NCBI GenBank assembly: GCA_027014185.1
Contig: JALWEK010000061.1
Span: 1-13,804, forward strand
Source: Aquificaceae bacterium
GTDB lineage: Bacteria > Aquificota > Aquificia > Aquificales > Aquificaceae
Direction: 5' to 3'
DNA length: 13,804 bases
The translations under genes were made by a program, and so were the position numbers. This document shows positions 1 through 8,439 of this stretch, in pieces. Position 1 is the stretch's first letter; the number at the start of each line of letters is the position of its first letter. Below the pieces are notes generated by a model. The model did not search any database and was not told the origin of the DNA. It saw nothing but the letters and a program-made list of their open reading frames with translations.

Positions 1-3000
1 ACCGTAAGGGAGAAGGATCTCAGGGACTTCCTCTCCAAGGCGGGGATATACGAGAACGGCTACAACGTGGTTCTCCAGGGGGACATAATCAAGTTCCTCA
101 AGATGACACCCGTGGAGAGGAGAAAGGTAATAGAGGACATAGCCGGGATAAGCGAGTACGAGACCAAGAAGCAGAAGGCAATAAACGACCTCCTCGAGGT
201 GGACATAAAGATAAGGGAGCTAAAGCTCCTTCTAGAGGAGATAAAGATCCAGCTGGATAAACTAAAAGAGGAGAAGGAAAAGCTCGAAAGGTACAGGAAG
301 CTCCAGGAGGAGAAGAGAGAGACCGAGATCGCTATACTCTCTAAAGAGATAAGAAAACTCAGCTCGGAGGAAGAAAAACTCTTTGCCGAGCTTTCCGAGC
401 ACCAGTCCAGGCTCGAAGAGGTTAAAAAGAATATTTCCGAAAGGGAGGCCCTACTCTCGGAGAAGGAGGAAAGGCTAAAAGATCTCAGTGAGAAGCTCCT
501 TCCCTTCAGGGAGAGGATAGGTAAGATCTCCTCCGACATAGAGCATGTAGAGAAGGAGATAGAGAGGAGGGAGAGAAGGAGGGAGGAGATTATCGCGGAG
601 AGGGAGAAGGAGGAGAAGGCCCTCGGATACCTCTCGAAGGATTTGGAGAACCTGAGGGCGGAGCTGGAGGAGCTGAGAGCCGAGCTGGAGCTTAAGGAGA
701 AAGAGCTCGAAGAGCTGAAGGCCCTCGAAGAGGAGGCCTACGAGGAGCTGAGAAAGCTCGACGACCAGCTCAAGGTATCCATAGAGGAGGCCCAGAGGGC
801 GGAGGAGAAGGAGAGACAGCTAAAGGAATACATAGAGTCTAAGAAAGAAGAGGAGAACTCCATAAGGCTCAAGCTCAAGGAGATAGAGCTGAAGATAGAG
901 AAGACCCTTGAAGAAGTTGAGAAGCTCAAGCAGGAGAAGGAGGAGACCAGGAAAAAAATTGAGGAGTCCTTCGGTGAGGTGGAGAAGTACAGAAGGATGA
1001 GGGCGGTCGAGAGGGACACCCTGAAGCAGGAGAGGGAGTATCTGAAGAAGGTTGAAGAGGAACTCAAGGAGATCAGGAAGAAGATCGAGGAGGTCATAAA
1101 GGCCAAGGCCTACGTGGAGAGCAAGCTGGCCAGCTCAGAGCCAGCGGACCTGGTCTTCGAAGGTATAGAAGGCGTTTACGGAACGGTGGGGGATCTGATC
1201 ACGGTGAAGGACCCCGAGCACATAAGGGCGGTGGAGGTCGCGGGGGGCGGAAGGCTAAGGTACGTGGTCGTCGAGAACGAGGACGTCGCGAGAAGGTGCA
1301 TAGAGGTTCTGAGAGAGAAGAACCTGGGGAGGATGAGCTTCATCCCCTTGAACAGGATAAGGGGAGAGCAGAGCCTCCCTCCCTACCCCAGAGTCAGGGG
1401 GGCTGTGGACTTTGCCATAAACCTGGTGGAGTTCGACCCCAGGTTCGAGAGGGCGGTCAGGTTCGCCTTCGGGGACACCCTCATAGTAGAGGACTTCGAC
1501 TCCGCCAAGAGGATAGGGATAGGGAGCTACAGGATGGTTACCTTAGAGGGGGACCTGTTTGAGAAGAGCGGTGTCATAAGCGGGGGGAGCACGAAGGCTG
1601 GTGGGGAGCTGGGGAGGAAGTTCTACGAGGAGGAGAGGAGGAAGCTGGATCTCGAGGAGCAGGAGCTCAGAGAGAAGGAGCAGGACACGGTAATAAAGCT
1701 GAGAGCTCTCAGGAGCGAGATAGCGGAGAAGGAGGGAGTTCTGAAGGTCCTCGAGAAGAAGCTCTCGGAGCTCGAGGAACTCTCCAAAGAGGGGGACAGG
1801 AAGCTCTCCGAGTTCGACGAGAAGATAGAGAAGGCCCTCCAGTATGTGGAAGCCCTCAAAGAGCAGGAGAGGGAGCTGAGCGAGAGACTTTCAAAGCTCA
1901 GGGAAGACATAGAGTACAGCGAGGAGAAGCTCAGAAACCTGATCCTCAAGCGCCAGGACATAGTCAATTACTACCGCTCCTCCGGGATAGAGGAGAAGAG
2001 GCAGGAGTACGAGAAGCTAAAGCGCAGGGCGGAGAACAAGAGGGCCCAGCTGGAGGAGGTAAAGCTCAGGCTCAAGGACAAGGAGTCGGAGGTCAGGTCC
2101 ATAGAGGAGGAGATCCAGAGGAAGGAGGCCCACCTGGAGGCTCTTCAAACCGAGAGGGAGGAGATCGAGAGGGAGATAGAGGGGCTCAAAAGCAGAAAGC
2201 TCGAGCTTGAGGAGAAGGTAAAGGACATAGAGGCACAGGTCTATCAGTTCTACAAGGAGAAGGACAGGGTTGAGGAGGAGGTGAGAAGTCTTCAGGCGGA
2301 GCTGGGGAGGCTCAGGATAGAGGAGGAGGACCTTCACTCCCGCATAGGAGACCTGAGCGCGAATCTGAGCAGGATCCAGCAGAAGCTCTCGGACCTGAGG
2401 ACCAGGCTCTCGGAGCTGAACTTCGAGGGGGAGCTTCCCGAGGTGAAGGAATCTATAACCAAGCTCAAGGAGAGGCTCTTCAGACTGGAGAGGGAGCTCC
2501 AGCATTTAGGGAGCGTGAACCTGAGGGCGGATCAGGACTACGAGGAGGAGCTGGAGAGGTTCAGGGACTACGAGGAGAAGCACGCCAAACTCCAGGAGGA
2601 GAGGAAGGCCATAAAGGAGATGATAGAGGAGATAGAGACCAAGAAGCTAAAAACCTTCATGGAAACCTTCGAGCACATAAACAAAAATCTCAGGAAGATC
2701 TTCTCCTTCCTCTCCCCCGGGGGCAAAGCCCAGATGATGATAGAGAACGAGATAGACCCCTTCTCGGGAGGGGTGAACCTGATGGTAAAGCCAAGGGGCA
2801 AGGACGTCCAGTATTTGGAGGCCATGTCGGGAGGGGAGAAGACCCTCGCAGCTTTATCCCTCATATTCGCCATACAGGACTACAAGCCCTCACCCTTCTA
2901 CTACTTTGACGAGGTGGACGCCCACCTGGACGAGGCGAACGCGAGGAAGGTGGGAGAGCTGATAAAGGAGAAGTCCAAGGATGCCCAGTTCATAGTGGTC

Positions 3001-3129
3001 ACTTTAAGGGAGGTGCTCGCCAGCTTCGCGGACAAGCTGATAGGAGTCTCCGCCAGGGGCGGTATCTCGAGGGTCTTCCCAGTAGAAAACCTCTCGAGCG
3101 TTATAAGGGAGGAGAAGGAAGCTTCCTGA
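1..3129 (+). CDS. smc: Chromosome partition protein SMC, 5' truncated by the window edge
   Basis: SMC is the ATPase of the bacterial condensin that loops and compacts the chromosome with ScpA/ScpB. The frame is open from base 1, so 1042 residues are visible; SMC proteins run to about 1150-1200, so roughly 120 N-terminal residues with Walker A lie upstream. Visible parts (fragment numbering): Q-loop around NVVLQGD (22-28) and the head exit GISEYETKKQKA; the first coiled coil to about 375; the hinge at about 381-537, with a Gly-rich segment (VEVAGGG) and a C-terminal GGSTKAGGELGRK; the second coil to about 885; then the C-terminal head with ABC signature MSGGEKT (942-948), Walker B/D-loop FYYFDEVDAHLD (966-977) and the H-loop region VTLRE. 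The coils are extremely rich in Glu, Lys and Arg, as in thermophile SMCs. A GTG at base 67 is internal, not the start. The stop overlaps the next gene by one base. Confidence 0.97.
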   Translation, partial: TVREKDLRDFLSKAGIYENGYNVVLQGDIIKFLKMTPVERRKVIEDIAGISEYETKKQKAINDLLEVDIKIRELKLLLEEIKIQLDKLKEEKEKLERYRKLQEEKRETEIAILSKEIRKLSSEEEKLFAELSEHQSRLEEVKKNISEREALLSEKEERLKDLSEKLLPFRERIGKISSDIEHVEKEIERRERRREEIIAEREKEEKALGYLSKDLENLRAELEELRAELELKEKELEELKALEEEAYEELRKLDDQLKVSIEEAQRAEEKERQLKEYIESKKEEENSIRLKLKEIELKIEKTLEEVEKLKQEKEETRKKIEESFGEVEKYRRMRAVERDTLKQEREYLKKVEEELKEIRKKIEEVIKAKAYVESKLASSEPADLVFEGIEGVYGTVGDLITVKDPEHIRAVEVAGGGRLRYVVVENEDVARRCIEVLREKNLGRMSFIPLNRIRGEQSLPPYPRVRGAVDFAINLVEFDPRFERAVRFAFGDTLIVEDFDSAKRIGIGSYRMVTLEGDLFEKSGVISGGSTKAGGELGRKFYEEERRKLDLEEQELREKEQDTVIKLRALRSEIAEKEGVLKVLEKKLSELEELSKEGDRKLSEFDEKIEKALQYVEALKEQERELSERLSKLREDIEYSEEKLRNLILKRQDIVNYYRSSGIEEKRQEYEKLKRRAENKRAQLEEVKLRLKDKESEVRSIEEEIQRKEAHLEALQTEREEIEREIEGLKSRKLELEEKVKDIEAQVYQFYKEKDRVEEEVRSLQAELGRLRIEEEDLHSRIGDLSANLSRIQQKLSDLRTRLSELNFEGELPEVKESITKLKERLFRLERELQHLGSVNLRADQDYEEELERFRDYEEKHAKLQEERKAIKEMIEEIETKKLKTFMETFEHINKNLRKIFSFLSPGGKAQMMIENEIDPFSGGVNLMVKPRGKDVQYLEAMSGGEKTLAALSLIFAIQDYKPSPFYYFDEVDAHLDEANARKVGELIKEKSKDAQFIVVTLREVLASFADKLIGVSARGGISRVFPVENLSSVIREEKEAS

Positions 3130-4622
3130 TGTTTAAGGTTCTCCTGTTTATCTTTCTCCTCTTCACAAGCCTTTCTGCTAAAGAGATAACCGAGATCAAA
3201 GATCCCATACATGGAATAAGAATCAAACTGCCCGCGGACTGGAGTGTAAGGGTCTTTCCAAGCTACGTTCTCATTATCTCAGATGATACGACCCGCTTCA
3301 TAACATTCAGAGTTTACCCTGGGCAGAACCTGAAAAAGTTAGCCAGGACTCTGCTCCAGGAGACCAGGTTCATGGGAGGGAACACTACCCACTTCAAGAG
3401 GATAAAAACCGGCCTGCTTGTCAGGTCCGACCTCAGGGGATACCCCTACGTGCTCGATCCCATGCTTCCCATAACCTGGGGGCTTCAGGGAAGGATCCCG
3501 CCCCAGAACTACACCTCCCTCACCTACATCATACCCCTCAGGCGATCCTCTCTTCTCGTGACCTTCCTCTATCCCAGAGGAACGTCCGGGGCCCAGATAG
3601 ATAAGATGATAGGTATAGCCAAAACCTTTCGCTTCATAAAGCGCAGGATACCCTCCAAGAGGGTCCTCATAAGGGATCCCGAAACGGGAGATGTGGCGGC
3701 TTCCCTCAGGATACCGAAGGGATGGGATTTTTACGGCACCGTCATACCCCAGGCCCCGAGGGAGATCCACTTCGTCGCTTCGGGGAGGGGAGAGTTCGTG
3801 AGGCGGGACTTCATAAGCCGGGCGGGAGCTGTCAGCCCCTTTGGGGGTTCAACAATGATATCCGTAAACGGACAGAGCTATACATCTCAGATGCCCTTTA
3901 TCATAGACTCGGTCAGGACCGCTTCTGAGTTCCTGGTCTCCCTCTGGAATTCGGAGGGTGGAAGCTGGAACATCGTGGAGGTAAGAAAACTGCCCAAACC
4001 CGGAAGCCTTAAAGCGCTGGAGGAGAGTGCGAGAAGACGGTTAGCTACCACAGGGGCCATGTTCCAGCATCAGGCGAACGCCTCCATCCTCTACGGCGGT
4101 TTCGAGGCCTCCAGCGGCGGACTCAGGAAAGTATCCCTGATCGTGGGTCTCTCAACAGATTCCTTCTCTCCCGGGACAGGCATGCGCAACTTCCAGACCA
4201 ACCTCCTCGTCATCACCGCCCAGGCAAGAAACCCTGAAAAAGCCAAGGGCCTGCTGACTGCGACGGTAGTCGGGTTCCGTCCGGATCCCAACTGGTTCCT
4301 CTCGAAGATGCGGAGGAACTTCCGGGATCAAGCTTACTGGAACAGGGTTATCTTGGGAGTTCTGGACGAGCACAACGAGTTCCTTACGAGAACCTCCATC
4401 GCCTGGTCCAACCTCCTCTCTGAAAAGACCTTCGTCAAGGATCCAAGAACTGGAGAGATATTTCAGGTGGATCTCTCCGAGGGCCATTACTGGAGGGACC
4501 CTTCGGGTGAGATGATCCTGGGGGGCGTCAGGGAGATGAGCGAGCTGGAGGAGGTGCTGAAAGCTAAGGGCTGGAGAAAGCTGAAAAAGTCCCTGGAAGG
4601 TTTCCCAGAACAGTGGCGCTGA
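3129..4622 (+). CDS. Exported protein of unknown function with repeated DPxxG...(I/L)PxxW modules
   Basis: I do not recognise this 497-residue protein as a named family. Residues 1-17 look like a signal peptide (Lys3, a Leu/Phe core, SLSA before the likely cut at 17/18). There is no cysteine anywhere, hence no lipobox and no disulfides, and no later membrane helix, so it is probably periplasmic. A motif recurs: D25-P-x-x-G29 followed by LPADW (34-38); D183-P-x-T-G187 followed by IPKGW (195-199); and D438-P-x-T-G442 near the C-terminus. Modules 1 (about 22-172) and 2 (about 180-385) each end in a hydrophobic-Phe strand (KTFRFI, VVGFRP), a layout reminiscent of PsbP/DcrB-like folds; that fold is a guess. 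The C-terminus ends in a Trp/Gly-rich segment (YWRDPSGEMILGG, 454-466). The ATG overlaps the smc stop (TGATG), and an AAGGAAG at 3115-3121 serves as ribosome binding site, so it is translationally coupled to smc. Confidence 0.85.
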   Translation: MFKVLLFIFLLFTSLSAKEITEIKDPIHGIRIKLPADWSVRVFPSYVLIISDDTTRFITFRVYPGQNLKKLARTLLQETRFMGGNTTHFKRIKTGLLVRSDLRGYPYVLDPMLPITWGLQGRIPPQNYTSLTYIIPLRRSSLLVTFLYPRGTSGAQIDKMIGIAKTFRFIKRRIPSKRVLIRDPETGDVAASLRIPKGWDFYGTVIPQAPREIHFVASGRGEFVRRDFISRAGAVSPFGGSTMISVNGQSYTSQMPFIIDSVRTASEFLVSLWNSEGGSWNIVEVRKLPKPGSLKALEESARRRLATTGAMFQHQANASILYGGFEASSGGLRKVSLIVGLSTDSFSPGTGMRNFQTNLLVITAQARNPEKAKGLLTATVVGFRPDPNWFLSKMRRNFRDQAYWNRVILGVLDEHNEFLTRTSIAWSNLLSEKTFVKDPRTGEIFQVDLSEGHYWRDPSGEMILGGVREMSELEEVLKAKGWRKLKKSLEGFPEQWR

Positions 4623-4635
4623 AAGGAACATTGAG

Positions 4636-4929
4636 CTACTTGACCTTCTTGAGCTCAGGCTCGCAGGAGAGGTTGTTTATCAGGAAGATCTCTCCAGATT
4701 TAAGCTCGCAGAGAAGGGCGTTATACCTGGGGCAGCCTTCGGCAGGTTTTATGTAGAGCTTACCATCTTCAAGCTCGAGTCTGCACTTTCCGCATACCTG
4801 CGGGACTAAGGCTCCCTCCTTTATCGCAGATCTGCATTGGAGAACACCCTCGATAACATCCGTACACACCCTCTTTACCTCGAGCGATAGGGAGAGTGTC
4901 GCTGAAAGCAGTAACGCTATAAGTACCAT
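4636..4929 (-). CDS. Small exported cysteine-rich protein, unknown function
   Basis: This encodes 97 residues that I do not recognise. The N-terminus is a hydrophobic stretch (about residues 1-16) like a signal peptide, followed by a polar domain with seven cysteines (22, 32, 46, 49, 66, 74, 89). C46-x-x-C49 sits in VCGKC, a redox- or metal-type pair; the rest could form disulfides in the periplasm. The odd cysteine number leaves one unpaired unless it binds a metal or dimerises. The ATG at 4929 is the only ATG/GTG/TTG start available before the hydrophobic segment, but it has no Shine-Dalgarno sequence and no basic residue before the hydrophobic core. Reading further upstream in frame adds an Arg, and the rare codon ATA at 4950 lies about six bases after a GAGAGGGC. 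The gene converges on the 497-residue exported gene with 13 bases between stops, and diverges from reverse gyrase. The hydrophobic leader, cysteine spacing and fit into the gap support a real gene. Confidence 0.7.
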   Translation of the reverse strand: MVLIALLLSATLSLSLEVKRVCTDVIEGVLQCRSAIKEGALVPQVCGKCRLELEDGKLYIKPAEGCPRYNALLCELKSGEIFLINNLSCEPELKKVK

Positions 4930-4975
4930 AAGGAAAAATCTACAACATATTGCCCTCTCGTGCGCATCAAAGGGA

Positions 4976-4981
4976 TAAAAT
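4976..4981 (+). promoter_or_regulatory. Probable -10 element of the reverse gyrase operon, leaderless arrangement
   Basis: TAAAAT, five of six matches to the sigma-70 consensus, ends nine bases before the reverse gyrase ATG at 4991. A transcript starting six to eight bases downstream would begin at or within about three bases of the start codon. No good -35 is visible at 16-18 bases; TTGCCC at 4950-4955 is 20 bases away. The same hexamer at the same distance precedes the hydrogenase small-subunit gene. The 61-base gap 4930-4990 holds nothing else I can name. Confidence 0.4.
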
Positions 4982-4990
4982 TATGAGGTT

Positions 4991-7900
4991 ATGATCTCGG
5001 CACTGTTTGAGGGACTCTGTCCCAACTGCGGCGGCAGTATAACCGCAGACAGGCTTTCAAGAGGACTCCCCTGCGAGAGATGCCTTCCTAAGGAAGTGGA
5101 TAGGGAAAGGGTCTGCTCTCACATAAAGGAAGGGAAGCTAAAAGACCTCTGCGATGTGGAGAGGGAGCTCTCAGAGTGGGAAAGTGTTTTTAAAAACAAG
5201 GTGGGTAGCGATCCCTGGAGCCTTCAGAGATCCTGGGCTAAGAAGGTCTTCCTTGGAAGGAGCTTCGCCCTACTGGCACCAACAGGCGTGGGCAAGACGA
5301 CCTTCGGTATCGTAACAGCCTACTTCCTCTCCCTGAAGGGAAAGAAGAGCTACATACTCCTTCCCACAAAACTCCTTGTGGACCAGGTGAGCAAAAAGCT
5401 CCTCCGGACGGGAATAGAGAAGGAGCACGTGGTAGTGGCTGTAGATACAACGGAGAAGAAGAAAAGGGAGATCAAGGAGAGGATAGCCTCGGGAGATTTC
5501 AGAGTCCTCGTTACCACGTCCATGTATCTGTACAAGAACTACGATATAATCCCCAAGGACTTCGACTTTATCTTCATAGACGACGTTGACTCCTTCCTGA
5601 AGACCGCAAGGAACATAGACAAGGTTCTAACGATGCTCGGTCTTTCCCAGGAAGATATAGATAAAGCGCTCGAACTCATAAAGCTAAAAGAAAAGAGGAG
5701 CAAGAGCGAGGAGGACTGGAAGATTATAAGGGAACTGTCAGGGGAGGTCTCTTCGCTTCAGAGCAAGGCGAGAGGGGTCTTGGTGGTCTCCTCCGCTACA
5801 GGCAATCCGAGGTCTAGCAGGATAAAGCTCTTCAGGGAGCTTCTGGGCTTCGAGGTGGGAAGGCCTACCCTGTACCTGAGAAACGTTGAGGATCTCTACG
5901 AGGAGGTGAGAGACCCTCGAGAGGCTCTCGTTGAGAGGGTGAAGAAGCTCGGCAGCGGTGGCCTCATCTTCGTGTCGTCAGACGCGGGGAAGGAGGCTGT
6001 TCGGGAGGTCGTGTCCCTGCTTGAGGGCTCGGGTATAAGGGTGAAGTCCTACGAGGATATAAAGGATTTCTGCGAATTCGAGGCCGGGAAGGTAGATGTT
6101 CTCGTGGGGATATCCTCGTACAGAAACCCCCTCGTCAGGGGCCTGGACCTTCCACATGCGGTTAGGTACGCCCTCTTCTACGGGGTTCCCAAGATAACGG
6201 TATCTTTGAATATAGAGACGAGCGTCTCCCACCTCCTGTGGGCCCTCCTATCTATAAGGCCCCTGGTGGCCAAATCTATAAAGGACAAACTCAGGGACGT
6301 GGACTCCTGGATACAGGCCCTAAGGAGGTACTCTTTCATAAGCGAGGAGTTTATACAGAGAACTCCCAACCTCAGGGGAAGGATAGAGGAACTTAGGGAA
6401 AAGATAAGAGCCTTTTTACTCTCGGGAGAGGTCATGAAGTTGATAGAAGACTCGGAGGAGATAACCCTCAGAAAAACTGATACGGGGTACGCGATAGTTG
6501 TTGCAGACGTTACGGGATACCTCCAGGCCTCGGGAAGGACATCCAGGATGTACCCGGGAGGGATAACGAAAGGGCTGAGCTACGTCCTCGTAGAGGACCG
6601 CAGGGCCTTCAACAACCTGGTGAGGAAGGTAAGGTGGTTCAACGAAGATGTGAAGTTCAAGAAGGCAAGCGAAGAGGATCTAAATAGGCTGATCGAGGAG
6701 ATAGATGAGGACAGAAAGAAGGTCAAGGACATCTTAGAAGGAAAGGCCGAGATAGAGAGGAGGGAACACGTAAGGCCTGTACTCATAGTGGTCGAGTCTC
6801 CCAACAAGGCGAGGACCATAGCGAACTTCTTTGGCAAACCTGTCTCACGCAGGTTTGGGGATTTCGAGGTCTTGGAGATAAGCGCCGGGGACTTCTACAT
6901 CATGATAACCTCCTCCCTGGGGCATATCCTAGACCTTGCCAAAGAGGGCGGTTTTCACGGTGTCTTCGTCGAGGACGGAGATTTTCTTCCTATCTACGAG
7001 GTTATAGACAACAAGGGGGGGACTATCAGGGGTCTTAGGCTTATAGCTCAGGAGGTGGATAGCGCCTACATAGCAACGGACCCCGATACGGAGGGGGAGA
7101 AGATAGGCTGGGACGTTGGAGCGGTTCTATCTCCCTTCATCCCCCAGATAAGGAGGATAGAGTTCCACGAGGTAACTAGAAGGGCCATATCCGGGGCGTT
7201 GGAAAACCCCAGGGACTTCGACGAGAACCTTGTCAAAGCTCAGATAGTGAGGAGGGTGGCGGACAGGTGGGTGGGCTTCGAGGTTTCGAGGATACTCCAG
7301 TCCACATTCCGGAAGGTATGGCTCTCGGGCGGGAGGGTGCAGATACCAGTCCTTGGATGGATAATAGAGAGGGAGAAGGAGTACAGGAAGAAAAGGCATG
7401 TGGTCCAGGTGACCTTCAAAGATGAGAACAGATGGCTCAGGCTGGAGTTCGAGTTTCCCAGCAAGAAGGAGGCGAGGAGTTTCTTCGATAAGCTCGACGA
7501 GATAGAGTTCGTGGTCCTGAGCGAGGGTGAGAAAGAGATAAATCCCCCGCCCCCCTTCACGACCGACACCCTCCTCAAGGAGGCATCGGACAGGTTCAGG
7601 TTCAGCGTCAAGAAGACCATGCAGCTAGCACAGGATCTTTTCGAAAAGGGTTTTATAACCTACCACAGGACCGACTCCACGAGGGTCTCAGATGCAGGGA
7701 TGAGTGTGGCGAGGGAGTACCTTAAAGAGGAGCTTGGAGAAGAGTACTTCCATCCCAGGAAATGGGGAGAGGGTGGGGCACACGAGTGTATCAGACCTAC
7801 GAAAGCTCTCGATCCAGAGGAGCTGCGCTCGGTAGCACTCTCTGGCCAGGTCCAGGACATAGGCAGAGATCATATCGCCCTTTACGAGCTCATCTTCAGG

Positions 7901-8434
7901 AGATTTCTGGCCTCCCAGATGAGACCTGCCAGGGTGAATACTAAGAAGGTGAAGGCTAAGGCCCCTGGCAGCTCTCTCGAGCTGGATCTGAGGACCGGGA
8001 TCGCCCGGGAAGGTTTCAACCTCATATACCCTCTAGATCTCCATCCGGATCTGGAGGGAAGGGTCAGGGTCTCGGATCTCAAACAGTTTAAAGAGCTCCC
8101 CAGCGCCTACCTCTTCACACAGGGGAGCCTAGTTCAGGAGATGAAAAGGAGGGGTATAGGCAGGCCTTCTACCTACGCCAGCACGGTGGAGAAACTCCTC
8201 GAGAGGGGGTACGTTATAGAGAGGAACGGATTCCTCATACCTACCAGGCTCGGCAAGGAGATATACGAGTTCCTCAAAAGGCAGGAGAAGATACTTCCCT
8301 TCGTTTCCGAAGAATTTACCAGAAGGCTCGAGGAGTTGATGGATGGAGTTGAGGAGGGAAGGGAGGATTACAGGAGAGTGTTGATGACGCTGTACGAAGA
8401 TATAATAGAGTTTGAGGCGAGCGTGAGGAGGTAG
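4991..8434 (+). CDS. rgy: Reverse gyrase (helicase-topoisomerase IA fusion)
   Basis: Reverse gyrase introduces positive supercoils into DNA with ATP and is the hallmark enzyme of hyperthermophiles. At 1147 residues the length is usual. Order of parts: N-terminal zinc finger C10-x2-C13...C28-x2-C31; SF2 helicase-like half with Walker A APTGVGKT (96-103), Walker B IDDVD (196-200), SAT (268-270) and motif VI QASGRTSR (512-519); a latch-like insertion at about 400-500; then the topoisomerase IA half with TOPRIM motifs IVVESPNKA (599-607) and TDPDTEGEK (696-704), and catalytic Tyr891 in ITYHRTDST. The second zinc finger that many reverse gyrases carry inside TOPRIM is absent: the only cysteines after residue 54 are C361 and C933. 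No start lies upstream in frame (TAA at 4976-4978), so ATG 4991 is firm. A GAGG ends only two bases before the ATG, too close for a normal ribosome site. It heads a probable operon with the membrane gene and dxs. Confidence 0.98.
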   Translation: MISALFEGLCPNCGGSITADRLSRGLPCERCLPKEVDRERVCSHIKEGKLKDLCDVERELSEWESVFKNKVGSDPWSLQRSWAKKVFLGRSFALLAPTGVGKTTFGIVTAYFLSLKGKKSYILLPTKLLVDQVSKKLLRTGIEKEHVVVAVDTTEKKKREIKERIASGDFRVLVTTSMYLYKNYDIIPKDFDFIFIDDVDSFLKTARNIDKVLTMLGLSQEDIDKALELIKLKEKRSKSEEDWKIIRELSGEVSSLQSKARGVLVVSSATGNPRSSRIKLFRELLGFEVGRPTLYLRNVEDLYEEVRDPREALVERVKKLGSGGLIFVSSDAGKEAVREVVSLLEGSGIRVKSYEDIKDFCEFEAGKVDVLVGISSYRNPLVRGLDLPHAVRYALFYGVPKITVSLNIETSVSHLLWALLSIRPLVAKSIKDKLRDVDSWIQALRRYSFISEEFIQRTPNLRGRIEELREKIRAFLLSGEVMKLIEDSEEITLRKTDTGYAIVVADVTGYLQASGRTSRMYPGGITKGLSYVLVEDRRAFNNLVRKVRWFNEDVKFKKASEEDLNRLIEEIDEDRKKVKDILEGKAEIERREHVRPVLIVVESPNKARTIANFFGKPVSRRFGDFEVLEISAGDFYIMITSSLGHILDLAKEGGFHGVFVEDGDFLPIYEVIDNKGGTIRGLRLIAQEVDSAYIATDPDTEGEKIGWDVGAVLSPFIPQIRRIEFHEVTRRAISGALENPRDFDENLVKAQIVRRVADRWVGFEVSRILQSTFRKVWLSGGRVQIPVLGWIIEREKEYRKKRHVVQVTFKDENRWLRLEFEFPSKKEARSFFDKLDEIEFVVLSEGEKEINPPPPFTTDTLLKEASDRFRFSVKKTMQLAQDLFEKGFITYHRTDSTRVSDAGMSVAREYLKEELGEEYFHPRKWGEGGAHECIRPTKALDPEELRSVALSGQVQDIGRDHIALYELIFRRFLASQMRPARVNTKKVKAKAPGSSLELDLRTGIAREGFNLIYPLDLHPDLEGRVRVSDLKQFKELPSAYLFTQGSLVQEMKRRGIGRPSTYASTVEKLLERGYVIERNGFLIPTRLGKEIYEFLKRQEKILPFVSEEFTRRLEELMDGVEEGREDYRRVLMTLYEDIIEFEASVRR
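8425..8431 (+). promoter_or_regulatory. Strong ribosome binding site inside the end of reverse gyrase
   Basis: GAGGAGG lies within the last codons of the reverse gyrase gene. It is eight bases before ATG 8440 but only two before GTG 8434, so it selects the ATG as the start of the downstream membrane protein and couples its translation to reverse gyrase. Confidence 0.7.
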
Positions 8435-8439
8435 TGAGT

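Noticed and set aside
67..69. GTG at 67 as the smc start
   Set aside because: The frame is open and SMC-like from base 1 (the residues before NVVLQGD belong to the conserved head); the real start is upstream of the window.
60..1967. Long minus-strand open frames (60-539, 738-1106, 1623-1967) encoding Ser/Leu/Phe-rich chains
   Set aside because: They are the reverse complement of the Glu/Lys/Arg-rich, purine-heavy smc coiled-coil codons, which rarely create stops on the other strand. The composition is low-complexity and there are no ribosome sites.
4623..4660. Transcription terminator between the convergent 497-residue and cysteine-rich genes
   Set aside because: Repeated TTGAGCT (4631-4637, 4648-4654) is a direct repeat with no stable stem and no T-run; I see no intrinsic terminator.
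8434..8436. GTG at 8434 as the start of the membrane protein
   Set aside because: It is only two bases from the GAGGAGG; ATG 8440 in the same frame has the proper eight-base spacing.
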